The translations under genes and the position numbers were made by a program. Under the pieces are notes generated by a model. It did not search any database and was not told the DNA's origin. It worked only from the letters and a program-made list of their open reading frames with translations. Below are positions 7,974 through 15,947 of a stretch of 29,811 nucleotides of DNA, in pieces. Positions within the stretch are counted from its first letter, which is position 1, and every line of letters starts with the position of its first letter. This stretch comes from Candidatus Rhodoferax bjergmarkensis (GTDB lineage: Bacteria; Pseudomonadota; Gammaproteobacteria; Burkholderiales; Burkholderiaceae_C), in the NCBI GenBank assembly GCA_016708345.1, contig JADJFX010000013.1:1-29811 (forward strand), in the 5' to 3' direction.

Positions 7974-8551
7974 ATGAAACGTTCACTGTGGCGCGAACAT
8001 GTGTTGCCCTTTACCGTGCTCCGGGACTTCTGGCTGCCGCCACCCTGGCCGGCGACTATCTGTTGCACCGTCTGAACCTGGTCTGGGTGGGGCGCTACAT
8101 GGGAATACCGGGCACGCTGCTCATCATTGGCTCACTCTACTACTCGGCGCGCAAGCGTAAGTGGGTCACCAATGGCGACCCTAAGTCTCTGCTCAAAATG
8201 CATGAGTTTGGTACCTGGCTGGGCTCATTGATGGTGCTGATTCACGCCGGAATCCACTTCAATGCCATCCTGCCTTGGCTAGCGACCGTGGCCATGGGAG
8301 TGAACGTGGTCAGCGGCATGGTCGGCAAGATGCTATTGAAACAATCGCGCCAGCATGTGCAAAGCGAGCGCGAACGCTTCCAACTGCGGGGCCTGTCCAA
8401 GCCCGAGGTTGAACAGGCCGTTTTTTGGGACTCTGTTGCCTTGGGCGCCATGGCGCAGTGGCGCAAGGTGCACATCCCCATCTTCATCGTGTTTGCGGTT
8501 CTGGCCCTGGGCCATATCTTCAGCATCTTCTTGTTCTGGGGTTGGGTATGA
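7974..8551 (+). CDS. Membrane b-type cytochrome-like protein (frameshifted near the start)
   Basis: The ATG follows the reductase stop directly and gives MKRSLWREHVLPFTVL. The frame then slips near 8017-8027, and the rest (PGLLAAATLAGDYLLHRLNL onward) reads in the neighbouring frame to 8551. About five hydrophobic spans are present. Histidines suitable as heme ligands lie inside or at the ends of them: MHEFGTWLG, LIHAGIHFN, VHIPIFIVF and LGHIFSIF. I recognise no exact family. The arrangement suggests a small b-type cytochrome that carries electrons across the membrane from the reductase to the octaheme cytochrome, whose ATG overlaps this stop. The heme assignment is inference. Confidence 0.65.
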
Positions 8552-9279
8552 GCCGGACTCTCAAGATCATTCTGGCCATCAACCTGATGGTGCTCGCCGT
8601 GCTCACCTTTGCCTACCCGCACCTGATGGTCGGTCCGGGCAAGCTGATTCCTGGCCACAAACAGCTCGATACCGATTGCTTTGCCTGCCATGTGTCATTC
8701 ACCGGTGTGGCATCCCCGAAATGCGTGAGCTGCCACAAGCCCGCTGACATTGGGCGATTGACGACGAAAGGCGCCGCCGTTGCGAAGCCACTCACCTCCA
8801 CGCCCTTCCACCAGGAACTCATCAGCCAGGACTGTGTGGCCTGCCACAGTGACCACGCGGGGGTGAAGCGCTACCACCTGAAAGGCTACTTCGACCATGC
8901 GTTGCTCAAAAAGGAAACCAGCAACCAGTGCCAGAGTTGCCACAAGTCACCGGCGGATGCACTACACAAGCAAATCACCGGCAACTGTTCTCAATGCCAC
9001 ACCCAGCAGAAGTGGACCCCCGCCACGTTTGAGCACGACAAGTACTTTGCGCTGGACCGCGACCACACCGCAACGTGTGTAACCTGCCATGTGCGCAATG
9101 ACTACAGCCGCTACACCTGCTATGGCTGCCATGAGCACACACAGGCCAACATCCGGCGCGAGCACGTTGAAGAGGGCATACGCCAGTTTGACAATTGTGT
9201 GGAGTGCCACCGCAGTGCGGACGAGCACGATATCAAAGGCGGCAAAGGGAGAGAAGGCGGAGGGCGGGACGACGACTGA
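8548..9279 (+). CDS. Octaheme cytochrome c, membrane-anchored
   Basis: A 243-residue protein with eight CxxCH sites, at residues 44 (CFACH), 59 (CVSCH), 96 (CVACH), 128 (CQSCH), 147 (CSQCH), 177 (CVTCH), 191 (CYGCH) and 217 (CVECH). One heme per 30 residues is dense and recalls cytochrome c3-like and NrfB/MtrA-like electron conduits. Extra histidines for bis-His ligation are plentiful (HSDH, HKQ, FEHDKYF, RDHT, REHVEE). The N-terminus (LKIILAINLMVLAVLTFAYP) may be an uncleaved anchor. The C-terminal tail is Gly/Lys/Asp-rich (GGKGREGGGRDDD) and ends there. The start overlaps the preceding stop (ATGA), so it is coupled to the b-type gene. It probably accepts electrons in the periplasm. The final acceptor is unknown. 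Confidence 0.9.
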   Translation: MSRTLKIILAINLMVLAVLTFAYPHLMVGPGKLIPGHKQLDTDCFACHVSFTGVASPKCVSCHKPADIGRLTTKGAAVAKPLTSTPFHQELISQDCVACHSDHAGVKRYHLKGYFDHALLKKETSNQCQSCHKSPADALHKQITGNCSQCHTQQKWTPATFEHDKYFALDRDHTATCVTCHVRNDYSRYTCYGCHEHTQANIRREHVEEGIRQFDNCVECHRSADEHDIKGGKGREGGGRDDD

Positions 9280-9716
9280 ATAGTTGCATCCCTTGACGGA
9301 CAAGGGAATTCAACCTCATCAAAGTATGGCATGGGTTCTGGGCGGGAAACTACCGTGGCTTCCCGGAGTCTGAGCTGGAGAAACTGCTTAATGGCCGCCT
9401 CAACCATTCGCCAATTGACACGCTGATCAGCATCAAAGTCCGGCACCGGTTGTGCCGCCAGACCCCAATCCGGCGCATTTACCCTGCGCACAGCGGGCAC
9501 AGCAGCGCGAAAACAACTCGTAGAGGCGCGGGCGCCCGCAGGTAGTGCGCAGACCATTGGTATTGCCGGCTCAGACTGGTTCGCCACCGCATTGCCTAGG
9601 GGTGCAAGCCCATGCACACCCTCCGCCGCGATGGCTGACTTGGCATGCATCGTGGGCGGTTTCGCCGGTGCAGCTTCAGCGCCGGGTGAGAAAAGTTGTG
9701 CCATCAAATGTTCAAG
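9280..9716. other. Gene-free stretch between octaheme gene and second control region
   Basis: No intact gene is seen. The minus strand is open across much of it. Its only recognisable piece is an IS91 transposase tail at 9411-9477, listed separately. Text on either side of that tail does not match the transposase, so the stretch looks like a patchwork left by deletions. Confidence 0.5.
9411..9477 (-). pseudogene. IS91-family transposase C-terminal tail remnant
   Basis: The minus strand reads NAPDWGLAAQPVPDFDADQR and then VNW. This parallels the second copy at 12779-12923 and the tail I know from IS91 transposases of betaproteobacteria (PDWDLAAQPAPDYEVDQR, VNW). The normal stop after the final Trp has been lost. 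Only about 23 residues remain. The assignment rests on this distinctive tail motif. Confidence 0.6.
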
Positions 9717-9896
9717 AAGAGGTTTCAGGCCCTGTTTATAGCCCCGCGAACCTGAACGGCAGATGAACGAGGGATTCACTTTCTGTTCAGTTCACCCCAA
9801 GCATAGTCGCTCCCACATTCACTGTTTATAGGAGTCCTCCATGCCATTGCCCCGAACCACCCGAACCATCCCCGCATTGCTGGCATGTGCCGCCAT
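9717..9896. repeat. Direct repeat copy B: control region in front of the SHP operon
   Basis: Second copy of the sequence at 3865-4038, in the same orientation, but leading into an intact gene. The two copies differ at scattered positions, for example GCCGCTCG against GCCCCGCG and GTTATTTGGAG against GTTTATAGGAG. The duplication is therefore not brand new, or the copies came from related strains. Confidence 0.85.
9764..9834 (+). promoter_or_regulatory. Candidate regulator site, promoter and RBS of the SHP operon (copy B)
   Basis: Tandem GTTCA boxes at 9785 and 9790 are followed by a possible -10 element CATAGT at 9802-9807. AGGAG at 9830-9834 lies 6 nt before the cytochrome ATG. Compared with copy A, the first GTTCA has become ATTCA at this site (GGATTCACT), so one box is weaker. 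The response regulator encoded at 1397-3463 is the likely activator, because copy A is its own divergent intergenic region. Confidence 0.5.
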
Positions 9897-10272
9897 CCTG
9901 TTGTCCGGCACCAGCCAGGCCGGCGTGCGCGAAGACCAGCTGGGCCAATATGCCAGCGCCGCCAAAGCGGCCAACCCCGCGTTTGCCGGCTTCTCGGCCG
10001 AGCGCGGCAAGACCCTGCATACCCAAACTTTTACCGGTGGCAAGCCCGACACCCCCGCCTGCACGTCCTGCCACGGCAAGGACCCACGCGGCACCGGAAA
10101 AACCTCCACTGGCAAATCCATCGACGCCATGGCCGCCTCGGTGACCCCGACCCGCTACACCGACCCCGCCAAGGTGGAAAAATGGTTCAAACGCAACTGC
10201 ACCGAGGTCCTGGGCCGCGTCTGCACGCCCCAGGAAAAGGGCGATTGGCTGACCTACATGCTGGGCCAGTAA
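9841..10272 (+). CDS. SHP-like monoheme cytochrome c (DUF1924)
   Basis: 143 residues with a cleavable signal peptide (IPALLACAAILLSGTSQA). Features are EDQLGQYASAAKAANPAFAG, FSAERGK, a single heme site CTSCH (residues 74-78), and the C-terminal block RNCTEVLGRVCTPQEKGDWL (118-137). That last block, with an Asn next to a Cys pair (N119, C120, C128), is characteristic of DUF1924/SHP proteins. In SHP a labile Asn ligand leaves on reduction and lets O2 or NO bind at the heme. The protein is periplasmic. The next gene encodes the usual DHC partner. The ATG has AGGAG six bases upstream. It is the first gene of a four-gene operon behind the duplicated control region. Confidence 0.85.
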   Translation: MPLPRTTRTIPALLACAAILLSGTSQAGVREDQLGQYASAAKAANPAFAGFSAERGKTLHTQTFTGGKPDTPACTSCHGKDPRGTGKTSTGKSIDAMAASVTPTRYTDPAKVEKWFKRNCTEVLGRVCTPQEKGDWLTYMLGQ

Positions 10273-10299
10273 CCCGCTTTGAACCACAAGGAGTCTGCA

Positions 10300-10791
10300 A
10301 TGAACATCCCCTATCGACCCATCGCGCTCGGCCTGCTGGTGCTGGGCTTCTCGGCCCTCGTCCTGGGCCGCGCCCAAGCCGGCGGCAACCATTTCTTTGC
10401 GCCGGTGGCCAATGCCGTGGTCAAGGAAGAGTGCGGCAGCTGCCACCTGGCATTTGCACCGTCAATGCTGCCGGCCAGCTCCTGGACCCGCATGATGGCC
10501 AATCTGAAGGACCACTTTGGTGACGACGCCTCGGTCGATCCCAAGCTGGCTGCCGAGATCACTGCCTACCTGGTGGCCAATGCCGGTGACCAGGGCGGAC
10601 AGCGCTATGGCGCCAAGCTGCTTCGCGGCGTCTCGGCCACCAACGCCCCGCTGCGCATCACCGAACTGCCCAAGTGGGTCAGCGAGCACCGCAAGGTGCC
10701 CGACTGGGAGTGGAAACACAAGGACGTGCGCACCAAGGCCAACTGCACGGCCTGCCACACCCAGGCCGAACTCGGCTACTACGACGAATGA
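10300..10791 (+). CDS. Diheme cytochrome c (DHC family)
   Basis: 163 residues. A signal peptide (LALGLLVLGFSALVL region, cleaved after about AQA) precedes two CxxCH sites: CGSCH at 45-49 and CTACH at 149-153. Between them lie the DHC hallmarks ECGSCHLAFAPSMLPASSW, MMANLKDHFGDDASVD and LPKWVSEHRKVP. DHC is a small bis-His diheme electron carrier and the natural reductant of SHP. Start choice: AAGGAG at 10288-10293 is 6 nt from this ATG, so an upstream in-frame TTG is rejected. It lies 27 nt downstream of the SHP gene. A membrane flavocytochrome encoded two genes later could supply its electrons. Confidence 0.9.
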   Translation: MNIPYRPIALGLLVLGFSALVLGRAQAGGNHFFAPVANAVVKEECGSCHLAFAPSMLPASSWTRMMANLKDHFGDDASVDPKLAAEITAYLVANAGDQGGQRYGAKLLRGVSATNAPLRITELPKWVSEHRKVPDWEWKHKDVRTKANCTACHTQAELGYYDE

Positions 10792-10807
10792 ACCGCAGGA
10801 CCCCACC

Positions 10808-11206
10808 ATGAAACGCATCACACTCACCCTCACAACGCTGGCCGTGGTTGGCGCGCTGCTGACCGCCATGGCCGTCACCCTGCCCGCCAGGGCCAGTGAC
10901 CGCAAGACAGCCGCCACCACCGAGCAGCCGTGGCTGCCCATCCCGCAGATTTACGCCAAGCTGGAGGCCGCTGGCTACCGCAACATCGAAAAGATCGAGC
11001 GCGAACATGGCACCTACGAGGTGCGCGCCACCGACCGCCAGGGCGCACGCGTGCGACTGGACGTGCATCCGCAGACCGGTGCCATTCTGGAGCGCGGCGC
11101 GCGTCGGCCGGCAATTGACAGCGCCGAGCGCCGCCAGCGCACGTCAGCCGAGTGCAACGAGCGCCGTTGCCGTGACGACATGCCACCCAAGGCCGCGAAA
11201 CCATGA
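10808..11206 (+). CDS. Exported PepSY-domain protein
   Basis: 132 residues with a signal peptide (ITLTLTTLAVVGALLTAMAV, cleaved near ARA). One PepSY unit follows: WLPIPQIYAKLEAAGYRNIE, KIEREHGTYEVRATDRQGAR and VRLDVHPQTGAILE. A basic tail with a Cys pair (SAECNERRCRD) follows and could form a disulfide. PepSY proteins often accompany flavocytochromes and iron reductases. The stop overlaps the flavocytochrome start (ATGA at 11203-11206). The partner role is inferred from position. It resembles the frameshifted PepSY protein at 3463-3848 in fold only. Confidence 0.85.
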   Translation: MKRITLTLTTLAVVGALLTAMAVTLPARASDRKTAATTEQPWLPIPQIYAKLEAAGYRNIEKIEREHGTYEVRATDRQGARVRLDVHPQTGAILERGARRPAIDSAERRQRTSAECNERRCRDDMPPKAAKP

Positions 11207-12510
11207 AGACACTGATCACGCTGTTGCTGGGCATCGTCGGCCTGGCCTGGGGTTGGGACCTGGTGCAGGCGGTACCGCCCGCCGGCGCCCACCCGCTGTG
11301 GCTGGCCCGCCAGCAGCTCTTGACCCTGAGCGGTTTCCTGTCGTTTGCCTTGATGTCGCTGGTGATGCTGCTTGCCACGCGCCCCGCCTGGCTGGAGTCG
11401 CCACTGGGCGGCATGGACCGGGTCTACCGCACGCACAAGTGGGCCGGCATCCTGGCTGTGGTTTTTGCCGCACTGCACTGGCTGATCGAAATGTCCGGGG
11501 ACATCCTGAAGTCCCTGATTGGCCGCGAAGGCCGTGTGCCCAAGGAGCAGTTCACCGGCTTTCTGGAAGTGCTGCGCGACCTGGCCAAAGATATGGGTGA
11601 GTGGGCCATCTACGCCGTGCTGGCCATGCTGGTGCTGACGCTGTGGAAGAAGTTTCCGTACCGCACCTGGCGCGTGTTGCACAAGGCCATGCCGGTGCTG
11701 TACCTGATGCTGGCCCTCCATGCCGCCCTGCTGGCGCCAACCGGCTACTGGCAGCAACCCGCCGGTGCGTTGCTGGCGGTGCTGTTGGTGGCCGGTGTGT
11801 ACGGCGCCATCCGCTCGCTGCTGGGCAGCATAGGCCGCAGCCGGGAGGCCAGCGGGCGCATCGTCGCCGTTGAGCGACCGTCAAATGATGTCACCACCGT
11901 GCGTTGCAAGCTGGAGCGCGGCTGGCGCGGCCACCAGGCGGGCCAGTTTGCGTTTGTGACCTTTGAGGACCGCGAGGGTACCCACCCCTTCACCATTGCC
12001 AGTGCCAACCACGATGACAACACGGTCTGCTTCCAGATCAAGGCCCTGGGCGACTACACCGGCACGCTGGCACAGCGCCTGCGCCCCGGGCAGACCGTGC
12101 GCGTGGAAGGCCCCTATGGCCGCTTCGACCTTGAACGCCGCAACCCCAAAGCACGCCAGATCTGGATTGCTGGCGGCATCGGCGTGACGCCCTTCCTGGC
12201 GTGGCTGGAGTCCCTGCAGGCCCGGCCTGACCAGGCACCTGTGGCCGAATTGCACTACTGCACCCGCGACCAGGACGGCGATGCTTTTGTGCCGCGCCTG
12301 CAAGCCCTGTGCGCCCCGCTGCCGGGCGTGCAACTGCATATCCACGGTGCCCGCCAGGGCAACACGCTGAAGGCGGCTGCGCTGCACGGCGCCGAGAAGG
12401 CCGAGATCTGGTTCTGCGGGCCCAGCGGATTGGCAAACTCGTTGCGAGAAGGGCTGCGCGCCCTGGGTGCGCGACCCCACTTCCACCAGGAGGCGTTTGA
12501 GATGCGTTGA
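11203..12510 (+). CDS. Ferric reductase/NOX-like transmembrane flavocytochrome b
   Basis: 435 residues. The N-terminal half has about six spans and two His pairs spaced for two b hemes: H78 (RTHKWAG) with H92 (LHWLIEM), and H160 (VLHKAMP) with H173 (LHAALL). The C-terminal half is a ferredoxin-reductase-type flavin domain: QAGQFAFVTF, then HPFTIASA (261-268, FAD), EGPYGRF, AGGIGVTPFLAW (about 323-334, nucleotide) and WFCGPSGLANSL. The family passes electrons from cytoplasmic NAD(P)H through FAD and hemes b to an acceptor across the membrane. Here DHC and SHP are the obvious periplasmic acceptors. SHP-DHC clusters often carry a membrane cytochrome b. In this one it is a flavocytochrome. It is the last gene of the operon. 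Confidence 0.9.
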   Translation: MKTLITLLLGIVGLAWGWDLVQAVPPAGAHPLWLARQQLLTLSGFLSFALMSLVMLLATRPAWLESPLGGMDRVYRTHKWAGILAVVFAALHWLIEMSGDILKSLIGREGRVPKEQFTGFLEVLRDLAKDMGEWAIYAVLAMLVLTLWKKFPYRTWRVLHKAMPVLYLMLALHAALLAPTGYWQQPAGALLAVLLVAGVYGAIRSLLGSIGRSREASGRIVAVERPSNDVTTVRCKLERGWRGHQAGQFAFVTFEDREGTHPFTIASANHDDNTVCFQIKALGDYTGTLAQRLRPGQTVRVEGPYGRFDLERRNPKARQIWIAGGIGVTPFLAWLESLQARPDQAPVAELHYCTRDQDGDAFVPRLQALCAPLPGVQLHIHGARQGNTLKAAALHGAEKAEIWFCGPSGLANSLREGLRALGARPHFHQEAFEMR

Positions 12511-12778
12511 CCTCTGGAGTTAACGCGGCAGGATCAGCGCAGTACAGGCCACGGTGAAGCGCGCGCCCAGCCAGGCTCCCGAGGCCGGTGCGACGGAAAC
12601 TCAACCGCATGGGGCCAAGTATGACGAGGGGTTTCGGCGACCAGGCCCCCTTGAGCGGGGCAGTTTAGGCGGCCGAGGCTTCTCAAAAAGCGAGCCCAGT
12701 GGTCGACAGATGGGTTTGGGTTTGCCGTGCACGCAGTTACGCCCCACAGTGCTTGCGAAATCACGGATTGACCCCCCC
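12511..12778. other. Non-coding stretch downstream of the flavocytochrome gene
   Basis: No credible gene is present. The part from about 12600 to 12778 directly follows the IS91 transposase tail (reading on the minus strand). It is probably the element's own terminal region, ending in a run of nine C at 12772-12780. Confidence 0.4.
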
Positions 12779-12923
12779 CCAACTGATGCGCTGATCGACC
12801 TCGTAGTCCGGTGCCGGTTGCGCTGCCCCATCTCAGCCGGTTGCCCAGTCCGACTCGGATTGCACCCCGTCACCCATCTGCGCATCACCATATTCCTCCC
12901 ACAGCGGTGGCCCTCGCGCTGAG
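12779..12923 (-). pseudogene. IS91-family transposase C-terminal remnant
   Basis: Minus-strand text SARGPPLWEEYGDAQMGDGV is followed by QSESDW. After a shift it continues AAQPAPDYEVDQRISW. This is the C-terminal end of betaproteobacterial IS91 transposases, after the zinc-binding domain. The normal stop after Trp is replaced by a G-run on this strand. Everything upstream (catalytic core) is missing, so this is a dead relic. It has the same orientation as the pieces at 1060-1342 and 9411-9477. Confidence 0.7.
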
Positions 12924-13172
12924 ACGAGTAAATGTCAAAGTCAGCTATGGAGCGAGCATTTCGAAAACATCAGCACCCGCTTTTGGCCTGCAAGAGTGAT
13001 TCACGACGGCAAATCCTATGACCGCAACCGCTGCGAAGCGGCTGTAGATCGCGATTTAATTGATCAAAGGTGATCTTCAAACATTGACACCAAAAACCTA
13101 AAACCGCCTCCAGCACTCATAAAGCCTGCGCTGACAGCTCTTGATTTAATAGCATTTTGACGCTGCAACGAC
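12924..13172. other. Intergenic stretch with a relic of the TGATAGCTGC-type repeat
   Basis: No gene is visible. At 13127-13158 the sequence TGCGCTGACAGCTCTTGATT (continuing TAATAGCA) matches in part the reverse complement of the repeat core at 18211-18240. I read it as a diverged copy in the opposite orientation. Confidence 0.4.
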
Positions 13173-15756
13173 CTAGCGCAGCCACGGCTCCAGCGCTTTG
13201 GCCAGCTTCTGCAGCACCGCCGGGTCGGGCAGGGGCAGGCGAACGCTGGCTTGGCCGGTGACCGGGTCGCGCTCGATGGCAATGGGTGACGCGGCGCTGC
13301 GGCCATCGGGGCTGGGGGCGTTGCGACTGGCGGCCAAGCCTTGCAGGAGGGCGGCACCCACTTCCAACAAAGCCGCCCAAGGATCGGCGGCGGTGGGCAT
13401 AGATGTTGGAGTTGTGGCTGGGATGGGTGCCGACGCAGTACCGGCATCGGTCGCTGCCGTGGTCGGCGCGTGCGCTGCAGTGTCAGCTTGGATTGCGGCC
13501 GCGTTGGCATCGGCGGCAGCGGTGGCGACCGGGGTATCGGGTGCGGCATCGGGCACCCAGCGACTACCGCGTCCTCATCCTCCTGCACATCAGCCGTACC
13601 CACCGCCCCCGCCACCTGCTCCACGCTTTCCATGAACTTGGATAAACGTGCCCTCCATGAACACCTCGTGCTCGCCGCCGTCCAGCACCCCGGCGAACAG
13701 GGATTTTTTGAAGGCCAGCACCGACAAAATGCCTTCTTCAATGCTGCCCTGGCCTACAAAATTGACCACCTGCACCCCGCGCGACTGGCCCATGCGGTGT
13801 ACGCGGCCAATGCGCTGCTCCAGCACTGCCGGGTTCCACGGCATGTCCATGTTGACCACCACGGCGGCCGCGTGCTGCAGGTTCAGGCCCACGCCCCCGG
13901 CGTCAGTGGACAAAAACAGGCGGCAATCGGGGTCGCTGTGAAAGCGCTCCACCAGCGCACCCCGCTGTTCGCCCGGCACACTGCCGCAGAACAGCACATG
14001 GCCCCAGGGGTTCTGCCCTGCACCCGTGCCCAGGCGGCGCTGGATCAGCTCATGGGTGCCCAGCCACTGGCTGAACACCACGGCCTTGGCGTTGGGGTCT
14101 TCAAACAGCTCCTGCAACAGCGTCACCAGCTCGTCCACCTTGTGGCCGTGGTCAGTTTCGTGGTCGAGCAAAAAGGTGCTGTTGCAGGCCATGCGCATGT
14201 TTTGCAGGGCGCAGTGCAGGCGGCGCTGGTCGGTGTCGGACAGGTAACCGGTCTTGCGCCAGCGCGAGACGATGCGCTTGACGATGTCGTGATTTTCGTC
14301 ATGGTGCAGGCGCTGCTCGGGTGTGAGGGGTACAAAAATGCGCTTGTCCACCCGCTCGGGCAACTGCGTCAGCACCTCGGCCTTGCGCCTGCAGCATCAC
14401 CGGTGCCAGCGTCTGGCCAATGCGGTCCAGCGCGCGGTAGCCCACCACGCGGCCCACCTCGTCGCGCATCTGGTGCTCGTCCAGCATGCGCCAGGTCGGG
14501 CCCAGCCGGTGCTGGTCCACAAACTGGATGATGGAGATCAGCTCTTCGAGCCGGTTTTCCAGCGGCGTGCCCGTGAGCACGATGGCGTAGGGGCTGCTGA
14601 TGCGCTTGAGGGCGCGCGCGGCAATGGTGTTCCAGTTTTTGATGCGCTGCGCCTCGTCGGCAATCACCAGCTCGGGTGCCCAGGCGGCAATCAGGTCGGC
14701 GTCACGCTCCAGCGTTTCGTAGTTGGTGATTTTGCAGAACGACTCCGTGGCGTACTGCAACTGGCGCGCCGTGCGAAGGCCATGGATCACCTGCACCTCG
14801 CGCTCGGCAAAACGGGCAAACTCGTTTTTCCACTGGTGCTTGAGCGAGGTTGGACACACCACCAGCACGCGCTGCACGCCAAAGTGGCGCGCAAACAGCT
14901 CGGCCGCCGCAATCGCCTGCACCGTTTTGCCCAGCCCCATTTCGTCGCCAATCAGGCAGCGCCCGGCGCGCGCGGCAAACAGGGCACCTTCGCGCTGGTA
15001 GGGGTAGAGCGTGACCTTGAGCAACTTGTTCAGGGCTTTGTCGGCAATGCCTTTGGGGTAGGCCTTGACCAGCGCCGCGTGGCGGCGTTCACCGTCGCGG
15101 ATTTGGGCGACGAACTGCCACGCGTCGTCGTAACAGCGCAGTTCATGGCCTGCAGCCTGCGCGGCCTGCAAAAGCTGCTCCAGCTGGTTGAGTTGCTCCG
15201 CGCGCAGCGCCCAGTTGGCATTGGCATCAAACAGCGCTTTGGCCTTGGTCAGCAGGCTGCTGGGGCAATCGGTGCCAGCGCGAAAACGCAAGCAACGCTG
15301 GCCTGCGTAGTCCAGCCAGATTTCGCTGTAGGTGGGCGCAAAGCCGTTTTTCAGTGCTGCCTTGCCGCCGCGCTTGGTCAGCAGTTTTGCGAGCGTGAAC
15401 TCGATGTGTGTGCAGGTGCCCAGATCGTTGGTGGCGAAATCGGGGCAGCTGCAAAAGTTTTGCCCCAGTGCCTGCCCGCGAATCGCCACCCGGTAGTGCG
15501 TGCCGCTGGCCGGGTTGCTCACCCGAAAGTCCGAAAACACCGGCTCTCCCCCCAAGTTTTTCAGACCAAAATTCTGCTCGCGGCCAAACTGGCGGCGCAG
15601 CCCCGCCTGCCAGTCGGCCACCTCCAGCTCCGGCGGACGGCGCGTGCGCGACAGGCGCGCTGCAGCTGGAGACTTGGCGGCAGACTTGGTGGGTTTGCTG
15701 ACCTTGGTTTTTGTCGGTGAGGGTTTGCGGTGTTCGGAATTTTTGGGGGTTGACAT
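13173..15756 (-). pseudogene. SWIM zinc-finger SNF2-family helicase (three frameshifts)
   Basis: An approximately 860-residue DEAD/DEAH-type superfamily 2 ATPase. After a Lys/Pro-rich N-terminus comes a SWIM finger (FCSCPDFATNDLGTCTHIEF, CxC...CxH). The N-terminal ATPase lobe has LYPYQREGALFAARAGR, Walker A GDEMGLGKTVQAIA, VVCPTSLKHQWKNEF, Walker B VIADEAQRIKN and LTGTPLENR. Near 14385 an extra base breaks the frame. The second lobe continues to 13590: KAVVFSQWLGTHELIQRRL, STDAGGVGLNLQ and IGRVHRMGQSRGVQVVNFVG. Shifts near 13640 and 13560 lead to an Ala-rich tail ending PWLR at 13173. The three lie at GC runs and the protein text resumes exactly, which favours sequence errors. Such helicases remodel nucleic acid-protein complexes. 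Here it is divergent from a methyltransferase gene. Confidence 0.85.
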
Positions 15757-15947
15757 GGCGGGTTGAGATGGGCGGGTGGTGACAGGTTTTGATTTTGCCT
15801 GACGGGTCAGTTCTGCCCGGCTGGGTCAAGCTGAACATCACGTTTGAATTCAATGCCAAATCCGTTTACTGCAGCCGAATTGCACCATGGACTGCTGGAG
15901 TAGCATCCACGTTGAGAAAAATTGAGAAAATCTGACGGGGATTGAAG

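Noticed and set aside
664..9712. Shared 15-mer TTGTGCCATCAAATG at 664 and near 9698
   Set aside because: No similarity extends beyond it, and one such match is expected by chance in a window of this size.
14323..15720. 465-codon open frame on the plus strand
   Set aside because: It lies opposite the SNF2 helicase, whose motifs are unmistakable. Its own text is low-complexity and without domains, as expected for an antisense shadow in high-GC DNA.
15911..15930. Two TTGAGAAAA copies ten bases apart as a controller-protein (C-box) site of the restriction system
   Set aside because: C-boxes are palindromic pairs and a small helix-turn-helix controller gene should be nearby. Neither is seen.
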